A DNA stretch of 64,000 nt from Persicaria tinctoria (taxonomy: Eukaryota > Streptophyta > Magnoliopsida > Caryophyllales > Polygonaceae), in contig JBANSL010000001.1 in the NCBI GenBank assembly GCA_037127255.1, positions 38,927,001-38,991,000 on the forward strand. Direction: 5' to 3'. The first letter of the stretch is position 1, and each line of letters starts with the position of its first letter. The notes beneath the pieces were generated by a model. That model did not search any database and was not told where the DNA came from. It saw only the letters and a list, made by a program, of their open reading frames with translations. Shown here in pieces: positions 12,501 through 22,341 of the stretch. The position numbers and the translations under genes are program-made.

Positions 12501-13276
12501 TAATTTCAATAAAATTATGCGGAGCTAGTAATGGTCATGCGGGGTTTAACGAGGATGGAAAGTATCATGTATATGAACAATGAACGAGCATGGTATACAC
12601 GTCAACAAATGAGGTCAAATATAGCATGACAAGGTACATCATTATAACAATCAAACCAATGTCATACGAGGACACATAAGAGCGGCATGGCAATTATCAC
12701 ATCTAACAACAATGATCATACTCACGAGTCATTTAAAAGAGTTCAACATAATATTCATAAAGCATGAGGCATCATTACAGAGAGTAACCAAGAGGACGTT
12801 AACAGTGAAAGATTATAAGCATGCCAAGAACAACTATCATAGTGCACATAAACGGTATAACAACTATCATCACATTATGTGACAAGCATGTTCACGTAAT
12901 AAAATAAGTATGGCAAATCATCATTTAGTGAGTCGTATTGGGGATCATAAGCCCTACAAGACACTACCGACACATATTGAACATGGATACAATTAATCAA
13001 GATAATGCGATTAGATTCATCCAAACATTCAAGTGTTATGCGTATGTAAAATCATGGTATAGCGTGGTGTGTGGTCATGCGATGTGCCAAGTATTACATT
13101 CATGCAAGTGCGAGATGATAAAACCGAGTAATAGGGAAACACTACCGAGAGGTAACATGTCAGCATGCTAAGATAACCATCATGAAAAGAAAGTCGCTCA
13201 TCGAATTCAACATCAGTCTAATACTGAGTAAAACACCTAAGATGATATGAAAGAGGAGAATCACACTATCAGGGAC
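9510..13276 (-). mobile_element. Non-coding internal region of the minus-strand LTR element
   Basis: Begins (minus-strand reading, right to left) as AT-rich DNA with many catcat/atcata words and ends at the purine tract 9510-9521. I found no recognisable gag, protease, RT or integrase on either strand. The stretch near 12000-12230 is more GC-rich and could be a leader or gag remnant. Part of it (9510-11400) is collinear, in inverted orientation, with 20932-22341. This looks like a large non-autonomous derivative. It ends at 13276, where copy B begins, so its 5' LTR is not seen. Confidence 0.5.
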
Positions 13277-15334
13277 TGTTGTGAGCTGAATCTGCCATGT
13301 TTTACAGTAACTTTTATATCGATTTCTGTATACATTGCATTCATTTGGGCTAAGATAGTACAGAATCTATGTAGTTTATGTTTATTTGCCGAATTATGGA
13401 ATCTACACCAGTTTCTGTTTAATTCGCAGAAATCAAGGCGTTTTACAGCGATTCTACAGAAGGTCGGAAAAGCTCGGAAAACCACTACAGAAGTCCAAGG
13501 TCAAAGCAGCGGAACAAGTCTACGAGCCAAGGCTACTCGACCACGAGTAGGCTTAACCGACCTCGACAAGCCATGTCCGAGCAACCTTGTCGACAGAGCG
13601 TGATCGAGAGAGCCAGACCACCCAGCTCCGGGACTCTACTCAATCTCGACGAAGCACTGGTCGAGATCGACGAAGCCCAAAGTCATGCCCGGAGTTGACG
13701 AGGAGAGCTGCCTGAGAAGCCGAGGACGAAGCCGAGGACGACCAGGCGAGACTCGCTGCCAGCGACTCCACTCGCTGCAGTGGACCGTTCGCTGCCGCGG
13801 AAGAGGCAACTCGCTGCCAGCGGATGAAGCAACTCGCGGGAGCGGAAAGGAAGGGGCGCCACCCAACTCGACCTCGAGGACCCTTTGTCGAGGTCGACGA
13901 GCACCTTGAGTCCAGGTCCGAGCATGTCCGAGCCAGTCGACTAGACCTACCCGAGCAAACCCAGTCGACAAGCCCCTCCTACTCGACATCGACAAGGAGT
14001 GATCGAGGTCGACGAGCACCTGAGCCCCAGTCTGAGCACATCGAGCAGAAGCCACCCGAGGAGTCCAGCCGACGAAGACCCTACTCGAGGTCGACGAGAC
14101 CTAGTCGAGGTCGAGTTGACCCAGCTTCCAGAAACTTCTCGACGTGGCCTGTCCGAGTAGAATTAGAGTTCCTTGGGCGCGAAGGCGGAAGATTCTATCC
14201 AAATCCATCGAAGATCTATCCGATTTCATCAAGTTCTATCCAAGGAGACAAGATCTATCAACATCATGAAGACCTACCTATTTAGTTTTATCTTTCCCTT
14301 TAAGATTTATTTCCATAAAACATTTATTTATCTTTTAAGCTTTTAGATATAATTTTAGATATAGATATAGATATTCTATCCTAGAATAGCTAGGGAATGA
14401 AGGCTATAAATAAAGCCCTTGGGGCTGAGCATTAGGCATCTCATTCGATTCAATTCAAGACACAATTAGTTAGTTCCACAGAGTAGTTTAGGAATTCTAA
14501 GGTTTTTAGGGTTTTGGCTTTCTGCGAAAGTTGATTGCCAGGATTGTAAAAGGCTTTTGAATTTAGTTTTAATGCAAGTTTCTTTTCATACATCAATGTC
14601 TGTTATTGCGATGAGGCGTGAGTAGTCCACCCACTTCTGGGGCTGGGGTGAGCTCGACGGTGGCCATGTGAGGCGATGCGATAAAGGTCAGATCTTTTTG
14701 TGTGATTCATCTTCTATCCCTATAAGCATGATTCTTTTGCGAGAGTTGAAGGTGATCCTTGTTTGTGTTATTGAAGCGAAAGTGATCTTAATGCAACTTG
14801 GATTAATTATGTGAAAAAGGGTTAGTAACAATTAGGGTTTATGCGAGAGCCTCTATATGCCTATTTGTTAATGACGAAAGTTATTTGATGGAAAGCATGA
14901 TCTTTTATGCCTTTATGTGTTACTTTGCATGGTTATCGTTGTGGCGTTGAAACCCTGGCCTTGGAAGTCTTTTAGTATATTGAGTTTATTTCTGTCGAAA
15001 ATTTGCGTTTGTCTTTAAATTCTGCAAATTTTAAGTTTTCTGCATTGTTACTCGATCTAGACGAAGCTTTGTCGATCTCGAGTACCTCTTATCGAGGTCA
15101 AGGAGAACTTTGCTTGTCGATTTGTTTCTTTTTGTTTCTGTGTTTCTGTCTTTCTGCTGCTTCTGTGAGAATTTACAACTACCTGAGAACTGCTGACGTG
15201 CTTCCTCGTGGATTCGATCCTGATTTTCTCTTACTACAACGGGAGGAAGTCTTGTATTATTTGCTGAGACAGGGAAGTCAGTCTGAACTTTATTTTACAT
15301 TCATTTCATACTCGATTTACTCCTGCAAACAACA
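13277..15334 (+). repeat. 5' LTR of copy B (2058 bp)
   Basis: TGTTGTGAGC ... AAACAACA. Bases 13530-14160 carry dense TCGA words. A second palindromic word, CGCTGCCAGCG, and relatives are clustered at 13750-13845. A TATA box is at 14405-14413. The first 540 bases are nearly identical to the 3' LTR at 20391-20931, apart from an internal deletion of about 85 bases near the start of the 3' copy and a smaller one later. Confidence 0.85.
14405..14413 (+). promoter_or_regulatory. LTR TATA box (copy B)
   Basis: TATAAATAA after the conserved tagaatagctaggga block, followed by aagcccttggggctgagc. Same position as in the other LTRs of the family. Confidence 0.65.
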
Positions 15335-15338
15335 AAAT

Positions 15339-15356
15339 TGGCGCCGTTGCCGGGGA
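15339..15356 (+). promoter_or_regulatory. Primer-binding site, tRNA-Asp type (copy B)
   Basis: TGGCGCCGTTGCCGGGGA starts four bases after the LTR end. It is complementary to the 3' end of plant tRNA-Asp(GTC), the primer typical of Athila elements. The same 18 bases occur at 41026-41043. Confidence 0.85.
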
Positions 15357-15418
15357 AGCAATCAATCGCGCCTTAGGTAGTCAGTTCTCACTGTTTCTTT
15401 GAGTTAGCTTGCAGGTGT

Positions 15419-18400
15419 ATGCGTAGTTCTGGTCAAACACCTGAGTTTGACGCCTTAGACAAACCAGAACGCCTTTTTCACATCAGAGCTCAACTACAAA
15501 AAGCCATGGCAGCCGCGGAGACACAGGAACAGCTGATCGCTAGGCTTACCAGGGAATTAGCCGCTAAGGATGCTGCTATCGCCGCTGAGCGAGTAGCAAG
15601 GGAACAAGCAGCTGAACGCGCGAGGCAAGCGGGAACTGAGCTTGCCCAATATCCAACCACTGCTGAGGATTATATGCATCCGACTCTCATCGTGCCTGAA
15701 TCGGTGATTCTTATCCCTGAAAACTCTTTTGAAATTCGCACTCAGTTTCTTATAGAGCTTAAAAATAATGCGTTTTATGGTAGATTTAATGAGTGTCCTC
15801 TTGAACATATTACTAATTTTCATGATATGTGCCGTACTCTTGCAGAAGGTACAACTCTGGAATATGTCAAGATGAAATCTTTTCGCTGGTCTCTCGCTGG
15901 GCCTGCACTGAAGTGGCTGGAAGGGCTGAAAGCAAAATCACTTACAACCTGGGCCCAAGTAGAACAAGAGTTTCTGAACAAATTCTTCCCACCTGCCAAA
16001 ACAGCACATCTCCGCCAGAAAATCACCGCCTTCAAACAGCAGAAAGGGGAACCACTGGCAAAGGCATGGGAGCGCTACAAGGAACTTCTGCGATCTTGCC
16101 CTACTCATGGACAACCACCCTACATCATCCAGGAGATCTTCTTCAACTCTCTGGATCAAGTCACTAAGGACAGAATCAACAATTATACTCGCTACGAGTA
16201 TCTGACGATGCCGCCAAGTGACGCATGGGGTGTGCTAGAGAAGCTCACCAACTACGACAACAAGTATGGGTCTACTGTAACCTATGAAGAGAACCCATAC
16301 GCCAGGCCAGCACCATCCATGCCCCTATATGAGCCATCTAAAGAGATTGATCCTGATGTTAGGGAGCAATACTACAGAGACCAGAATAAGAAGCTCCTCA
16401 AGCAAGTCAAATATCTTTCTGTCAACCAGCCTTGCATAGAATGCGGATCGCAAAGGCACACCACTCCTGAGTGCCCACACACAGAGCAAGTCAGGCTGGC
16501 AGAGCATCATGAGGATGCAGCTTACGCACGGGGTCCCAGTCGCTACATGGGGGACCAAAGGTTTCAGCAACCACAATGGAACCAAGGTGTCCCTAGGAAT
16601 CCCCCGCCCTATAGAGCTCCAGGACATCCAGAAAGGGATCAAAAGAAGGATGATATACAGACGGTCCTGGAGGAAATACGGAGGAACCATTCAGAAACTA
16701 GGCAATCTTTCAACTCCGTCTATACTCAAATGCAAGGTGTCAACTCTAGGCTTGGGGAAATTGATATCTGGAGGAAATCAGTTGATACACAGATTGGTCA
16801 GCTGGCAGCCGGAATCCCCAGACAGTCAGGGACACTTCCAGGATCTTCAGAAGTAAATCCTAAGGGAAAGACTGGACACGTCGCTGCTGTAAAACTCAGA
16901 AGCGGTCATCAACTGCAAGAGCCAGAGGTCGGGAACCAGCAGAACGACGAGGAACAGCAAATCGATCTCGACAAAGCCGTGGTCGATCTCGACAAAGGAC
17001 TAGTCGACCTCGACAAAGGACTCGTCGACCTCGAGGAGAGCCTGCCAAAATCTTCGTCTGCACCACACAGCCACTCGACTGGGCCCAATCTAGTCGATGT
17101 CGACAAAGGCCTTGTCGATGTCGAGGAGCCCCTGGTCGACATAGAGAAATCTGCAGCAACTCCGACGTCTGTTCTGGCTCCGACTCAGAAAAAGAAGCTG
17201 CCTTTCCCCATAAAATCTCTAAAGGACCCGACAGAGAAAAAGTTTCAGCGCTTCATCAAGATGCTTCAGAAACTCAATGTCACCATCCCCTTCACAGAAG
17301 CTCTCAATGAAATGCCATCCTATGTCAAGTTCCTGAAGGAGATTCTGAGCAAAAAGCGGTCAATGGCTGAAATCACAGAGGAGTGCAGCCATCTGGACAT
17401 ATTGGAGAAGAGGCCGGATCCAGGTAAGTTTGCTATAACTATTGGATTTGGTCCATACAAAATTAATGCCCTATGTGATCTTGGAGTTAGTGTTAGTATT
17501 ATGCCTTTAACGATTTGGTCCAAGATTAAGATAGGTGCCTTGGAGCCTGTGGATGCTAGACTATACATGGCCAACAACACGGTGGTCATTCCCACAGGGA
17601 TGGTGGAAAATGTCCCAGTACAAGTAGGTAAATTCTTCGTTCCTACTGATTTCTTAATAGTTGATATGCAAGAAGATCCTGCTTGTCCAATTATTTTAGG
17701 AAGACCATTCTTGGCGACGGTGGATGCCAACATAAGCGTAAGGAAAGGAGTGCTCACCTTCAACATCAGCGATGAGGTCATTGAGTATTCCTTTAACAAA
17801 ACTGAAAGGCATACTGGTCCAATGGAAGAGGTCAAATCTATCTCAGCTGGCTACATCACCTGCGGGGAACCCAAAGTCAGAAATTTGACCCCTGAGGAGA
17901 TAGAAAAGAGGGATATGGAGGCCCAGGTGGAGGAGATCATGGCAATCCTCAACGAGAACACAGAAAATCCAATCGACACAGATCCAGGTAAGTCGTTGTG
18001 GATTCATTATTTTTCGGATGCCTTGACAAGAGCTAAGAATGGGGTCAAGATCGACCAGGGCTCCTCGACCTCGAGTAGAACCCTAGTCGATCTCGACCAG
18101 ACCAAGGAGACTCCACCAGAGCCGGCTTCGTCGAGAAGCAAACCAGAGGAGCCACCCTACTCGATCTCGAGTAGGCTCGTCGAGGTCGACCACAACTCGG
18201 AGCCACCAGTCTCTGCTTCCTCGAGCGCACCACCAGAGCCAGGAGAGCCCTTGTCGATCTCGACCACCCTTGTCGAGATCGACCACCACTCGGAGAGCCC
18301 AGCCCCGCCTTCCTCGATGAACAAGCCACCAGGAGGAGAAGGCTACTCGATCTCGAGTAGCCTTGTCGAGATCGACAAGACAACGTCTTCCTCGACGACA

Positions 18401-18901
18401 CCTTCCTCGACGCTGCAGACACCAGGACCAGCGCCCTTGTCGAGGTCGACCAGGCTCGTCGAGATCGACCAGACCCTGTCTTCGTCGACTTCTGAATCTT
18501 CGAGCAGACCACCACCAGGACCAGCAGACTTGTCGAGATCGACTAACCCTAGTCGAGATCGACCAAACACCGTTGTCCCCGATTCCGTCTCTGCAAAGGT
18601 GAGTCAAGGTATGGATCTTTCTTCCCCTATTTCCATTAAAGATTTATCTATACATGGGAGAGGTATGCCTTGGTATGTGCGATTGTGCAGGATTTCCAAT
18701 AATGAGCCGAAGGAATATGAAGTTGGAGACAAGCTCTATGTCTCTAAGTCAAAGGATCATTGGTTTCCTAACAAATTCAACAAGAAGCGGATGGGACCAT
18801 TCGTGGTGAACAAGATCCATTCTGGAGGATTGCAGCTGATGGACAAGAATGGAGTCTTATTTGAAGCCCAAGCTACATGGGCCCTGCAGATGCCACCTTG
18901 A
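15419..18901 (+). CDS. Gag - zinc knuckle - aspartic protease - Ser/Pro repeat - IN-tail fusion polyprotein (intact, 1160 aa)
   Basis: The first ATG is about 60 bases after the primer-binding site, and the frame is open throughout. In order: a charged coiled-coil (about residues 25-70); a retrotransposon gag domain (about 105-240, with WLEGL, FLNKFFPP and AWERYKELLRSCP); a CCHC knuckle CX2CX4HX4C at 339-352; heptad-like VDLDKGL repeats (about 515-575); and an Athila-type retropepsin with DLGVSVS at 687-693 (copy C has DLGAS) and later ILGRPFLATVD. These are followed by a Ser/Pro-rich repeat domain (about 880-1045, five LVE/DVD words) and a basic tail (EVGDKLYVS...KRMGPFVV) like the integrase C-terminus. 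No RT, RNase H or integrase core is present. The product probably forms particles and processes itself, relying on polymerase and integrase from an autonomous relative. The tail assignment is inference. Confidence 0.85.
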   Translation: MRSSGQTPEFDALDKPERLFHIRAQLQKAMAAAETQEQLIARLTRELAAKDAAIAAERVAREQAAERARQAGTELAQYPTTAEDYMHPTLIVPESVILIPENSFEIRTQFLIELKNNAFYGRFNECPLEHITNFHDMCRTLAEGTTLEYVKMKSFRWSLAGPALKWLEGLKAKSLTTWAQVEQEFLNKFFPPAKTAHLRQKITAFKQQKGEPLAKAWERYKELLRSCPTHGQPPYIIQEIFFNSLDQVTKDRINNYTRYEYLTMPPSDAWGVLEKLTNYDNKYGSTVTYEENPYARPAPSMPLYEPSKEIDPDVREQYYRDQNKKLLKQVKYLSVNQPCIECGSQRHTTPECPHTEQVRLAEHHEDAAYARGPSRYMGDQRFQQPQWNQGVPRNPPPYRAPGHPERDQKKDDIQTVLEEIRRNHSETRQSFNSVYTQMQGVNSRLGEIDIWRKSVDTQIGQLAAGIPRQSGTLPGSSEVNPKGKTGHVAAVKLRSGHQLQEPEVGNQQNDEEQQIDLDKAVVDLDKGLVDLDKGLVDLEESLPKSSSAPHSHSTGPNLVDVDKGLVDVEEPLVDIEKSAATPTSVLAPTQKKKLPFPIKSLKDPTEKKFQRFIKMLQKLNVTIPFTEALNEMPSYVKFLKEILSKKRSMAEITEECSHLDILEKRPDPGKFAITIGFGPYKINALCDLGVSVSIMPLTIWSKIKIGALEPVDARLYMANNTVVIPTGMVENVPVQVGKFFVPTDFLIVDMQEDPACPIILGRPFLATVDANISVRKGVLTFNISDEVIEYSFNKTERHTGPMEEVKSISAGYITCGEPKVRNLTPEEIEKRDMEAQVEEIMAILNENTENPIDTDPGKSLWIHYFSDALTRAKNGVKIDQGSSTSSRTLVDLDQTKETPPEPASSRSKPEEPPYSISSRLVEVDHNSEPPVSASSSAPPEPGEPLSISTTLVEIDHHSESPAPPSSMNKPPGGEGYSISSSLVEIDKTTSSSTTPSSTLQTPGPAPLSRSTRLVEIDQTLSSSTSESSSRPPPGPADLSRSTNPSRDRPNTVVPDSVSAKVSQGMDLSSPISIKDLSIHGRGMPWYVRLCRISNNEPKEYEVGDKLYVSKSKDHWFPNKFNKKRMGPFVVNKIHSGGLQLMDKNGVLFEAQATWALQMPP
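16960..17146 (+). repeat. Short TCGA-word array encoding VDLDKGL repeats
   Basis: About eight words of the form GTCGANNTCGAC or close variants, spaced mostly at multiples of three bases. They encode near-tandem seven-residue VDLDKGL/VDVDKGL units between the zinc knuckle and the protease. The matching stretch in copy C (42609-42770) has the same words, with one fewer unit. Confidence 0.75.
18047..18570 (+). repeat. Main TCGA-word array encoding the Ser/Pro repeat domain
   Basis: About a dozen palindromic words in roughly 500 bases. CTACTCGA-NN-TCGAGTAG words encode YSISS, and TTGTCGA-NN-TCGAC words encode LVEID. Stretches rich in Pro and Ser separate them. The same array occurs in copy A (about 127-610) and copy C (about 43675-44265), with unit number and spacer sequence varying. 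Confidence 0.8.
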
Positions 18902-19171
18902 GCAGAAATGGAAAGTCGGCCTAGCGACTATAACATCTAGAGCATGTACATAGACTTTTTAGGACATTTGAGACTTTGTTTTTTTTTTTTGGTTTTGAAC
19001 ATTTTTGGTTTTTGTTATTTCTATTATAGGTATATGTCTTCTAACTTTTCAGGTCAATGGATAGAACCAAGCTACATTAATACTCGGACTAGGAGGTGCT
19101 CCATTTGAAATTTTGCGGCTCTGCACTCATGTCTTGTGAGTTTCTTTCTTTACCCTTTACATTGTTTTTAT

Positions 19172-19215
19172 ACAGTGAGGACACTGTAATGTTTAAGTAT
19201 GGGGTGGGGGAAGAG
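19172..19215 (+). promoter_or_regulatory. Internal polypurine-tract-like motif with hairpin (copy B)
   Basis: Inverted repeat acagtg/cactgt around agga, then aagtatggggtgggggaaga. Same spacing from the stop codon as in copies A and C. Confidence 0.55.
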
Positions 19216-20371
19216 CTTAATTTGTGCATATTTGATTTATTTGACATGACTTGTGCACTATTTCTTGGAATTGCTACATGGCTATTTTGGAATGCATTAT
19301 TGATTTATGTGCTTATATGCATGTTTTCCAAAAAAATTGAAAAAATGACCCCCATTGAAATTTTTGAATAATGTCATGGAAGCTTATATTGAACTCGAAG
19401 ATGCAAAATTGGATTCATTAGAGATATAGCATGAAATTGCCTAGTAAAGGGAAGTCGCAATGAAATGCATATTTTCTTGAAAACCATGAAAGAAGGTAAA
19501 ATTTGAAGTTGCTTTTGACATATTGCATGATAAAATGATTGAGGACTTTATATTTCCATAAAATGCTCATTGTTTAAAATCCTAGCCGTACCTATGCTTA
19601 TGCATCACAAAAGCCATAATATGCCTTATTTCAAATATTGCTCCACATGATCTAAATATTTGCCATTCTTTACCTTATCCGGGGATTATGTTGAGAATGA
19701 TGTTACATTATGGAGAAGTTATATGATTGTTGTGTTATTATCATTATGGAGTATGGCAGGGAAAGTGTTTGAAATATATGGAAAATTTAATGAGTGAAAG
19801 AAAATCCAATCACCTAAGGAGATAAAGGTAGATTGACCCTGCTCTCTAAGATAATAGTTTGGAGAGATGGGACACATTGTGAGGAGTCCAAAGCACTAAG
19901 TATCCGGGGCCATTCATGACACCCATGTTTGCGACTCGCGAGAAGGCAGTGCTGAGGTTAGAGAGGTAAAAACATTATTATTGAGAAAAGCAATATGAAA
20001 GGTGATGAATTATATGGAGAAAGAATGTGGAATGAAACTCAAGTTTGGAAATAATCCATTTCCCCGGATCAAACAGCACCACATTGCCAAAAATAGCCCA
20101 CCTTTAGCCTTTTACCAATCTACTCCTTCATGAGCTTAAATTAAAGTGTTCTTGATTATCAAATGCTTTGTCACTTATATTGTTTTTGCATAACCCTCCT
20201 TTTGTGAGTAGATGTTGGTTTTACATATTTGCACATGCATGAATCTGTGACACTAGTACCTTTTCGAGGATGGTAATTGATTGCAGGGACATATAAGAAT
20301 GAATCTAAGATGTTGAGAGTTTTGAATTCTTCCCCTGAATGAAAAATAAAAGTATTGCTTGAGGACAAGCA

Positions 20372-20390
20372 AGCTTAAGTATGGGGTGTT
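20372..20390 (+). promoter_or_regulatory. Terminal polypurine tract of copy B
   Basis: gcttaagtatggggtgtt lies directly before the TGTTGTGAGC that opens the 3' LTR. Confidence 0.75.
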
Positions 20391-20931
20391 TGTTGTGAGC
20401 TGAATCTGCCATGTTTTACAGTAACTTTTATATCGATTTCTGCCAGTTTCTGTTTAATTCGCAGAAATCAAGGCGTTTTACAGCGATTCTACAGAAGGTC
20501 GGAAAAGCTCGGATAACCACTACAGAAGTCCAAGGTCAAAGCAGCGGAACAAGTCTACGAGCCAAGGGTACTCGACCTCGAGTAGGCTTAACCGACCTCG
20601 ACAAGCCATGTCCGAGTAACCTTGTCGACAGAGCCTGATCGAGAGAGCCAGACCACCCAGCTCCGGGACTCTACTCGATCTCGACGAAGCACTGGTCGAG
20701 ATCGACGAAGCCCAAAGTCATGCCCGGAGTCGACGAGGAGAGATGCCTGAGAAGCCGAGGACGATCAGGCGAGACTCGCTGCCAGCGACTCCACTCACTG
20801 CAGCGGACCGTTCGCTGCCGCGGAAGAGGCAACTCGCTGCCAGCGGATGAAGCAACTCGCGGGAGCGGAAAGGAAGGGGCGCCACCCAACTCGACCTCGA
20901 GGACCCTTTGTCGAGGTCGACGAGCACCTTG
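20391..20931 (+). repeat. 3' LTR of copy B, truncated after 541 bases
   Basis: Matches the start of the 5' LTR (13277 onward) up to gtcgaggtcgacgagcaccttg, then abruptly becomes sequence of the chromovirus-like element. About three quarters of the LTR, including its TATA box, is missing. Confidence 0.8.
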
Positions 20932-22341
20932 GTAATTTGTGGTTGGGAGTAACACGAGATGGATTTCTTCTTTAGAGTTGGTCGAGAGTGACAGGTGTGA
21001 GATGATTAGTATGAGTTGGATTCTTAGAGGTGGATGGTTAGTGAGAGTGGTTAGTGGCGTGGGGAGTATGATTAAGTTAGCAAGGTGATTCGCGATGTCT
21101 CTTTAGGAGATGATAGTCGAGTGAAAGGTAGGACTTGAGATCGGGATGTCGAAGTAGATTGGCCCTTAGATGGCTTGATGGCATAGGAGTTGGGATACCT
21201 TGTAGTTGGTTTGGGTATTCGACCTTGATTGCGAATAGTTATGAGGCAAGAAAGGTTGTATGTGAGCAGGATGCAATGGTGTCTAGAACTAGTAGTGGTT
21301 TGGGTTGGTAGACCTCTGTGGATTTGATCTTAATGCAAGAGCTGATGGGTAGTGATTGTGTCTTGTCATGATTGATAGTTATAGACAGGTTCTCTTGAGG
21401 ATGTGATCTAGCGTACGCTTTACTTGGGGCCGAATGTGGTGTGAATTCTATGTTATAGACGATGTTGATTCTATGATGTATTGTCGTTGACAATAGTGAA
21501 CTATTAGTACTAACATAGTTATCCCCTGAACTCGATTGAATGCTAGTGTACGGAAGTACTTGTTTGTCTCTAATGTGATGACGTTTGGAAGTAGCATGAG
21601 TATGATGTGCTTACCTGATTGATATGATGTGCTTATCTATTTGATATGACGTGATTATCCGATTGATATGATGTGCTTATCTGTTTGATATGACGGGCTT
21701 ATCTGATTGACATGGTGTGTCACTTCTATGAGATGATGTGATAAATCCTGCCATGGATAATACGATGCTAGATATATTATGGTATACAACTGTACTTGAC
21801 GTGTTTATGTCATGCTATTAAATGTGAGATATGATTGCTATTATGTATACTATTCTTTATGATAGAAGTGATGGAAGCTGAAGTATTGGAATTTGATTCT
21901 GACTTGGAACCTAGGAAGAGAATAGAGGATATGCCCTTAGAGGTGGATAGTAGAATGAACTGAGAAGTTGGAAACGATTTAGGCTAATGTCGAACTTGAA
22001 ATTTTGAATGGTGTTTCAAAAGAGACTAACTTGGATTTTAAGAAACTAATGTGACTCTAGTTTTCATTATAACGCTCCACGAAGTGGATACAAGTATTTG
22101 AGTTATGATATGGCTAAAGAGTCGGAGTAAGAATGTCGTAGGGGCCCATATTACATTCTTACTACGGTCTATTGGGGATATTATGATCACGACAACGGTA
22201 CTGTGAGGATCTCATTAGGTCACTTATGAGGTGTTCACGGGATTATTGGCATGATCCTTGGACTCGTCGATTTCAAACTTCATCCCCTGTTTTAAAATGA
22301 TTTTAGTCTCGGGGACGAGACTTATTTTTAGAGGTGGATGA
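20932..22341 (+). mobile_element. Non-coding internal region of a plus-strand chromovirus-like element (truncated)
   Basis: Collinear with the reverse complement of about 9510-11400; both carry an extra ttcttagaggtggatggt block, and both end in ctcggggacgagact...agaggtggatga before the LTR. No coding sequence recognised. The left end is the breakpoint with copy B's LTR. Confidence 0.55.

Larger units (their letters stand above)
18902..20390 (+). other. 3' non-coding internal region of copy B
   Basis: Collinear with 945-2432 and 44606-46081. No supported ORF; short frames here are not conserved in length among the three copies. It includes the internal purine tract (19172-19215) and ends in the terminal polypurine tract. 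Confidence 0.75.
13277..20931 (+). mobile_element. Athila-type non-autonomous LTR retrotransposon, copy B (best preserved)
   Basis: Complete 5' LTR, tRNA-Asp primer-binding site, one intact ORF, 3' non-coding region, polypurine tract and a truncated 3' LTR. The internal region encodes gag and protease but no reverse transcriptase, RNase H or integrase core. It therefore resembles the gag-only terminal-repeat (TR-GAG) class, with added protease and an integrase-like tail. The 3' LTR stops at 20931, where unrelated DNA begins, so no target-site duplication can be tested. Confidence 0.85.

Noticed and set aside
18047..18570. Regularly spaced palindromic repeats resembling a CRISPR array
   Set aside because: This is eukaryotic DNA, the words vary, spacing follows codons, and spacers are Ser/Pro-coding. 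No cas genes are present.
18045..18607. Long minus-strand frames (156 and 174 codons) opposite the Ser/Pro repeat domain
   Set aside because: They are shadows of the palindromic repeats in the real plus-strand ORF, and their translations are the same words read backwards.
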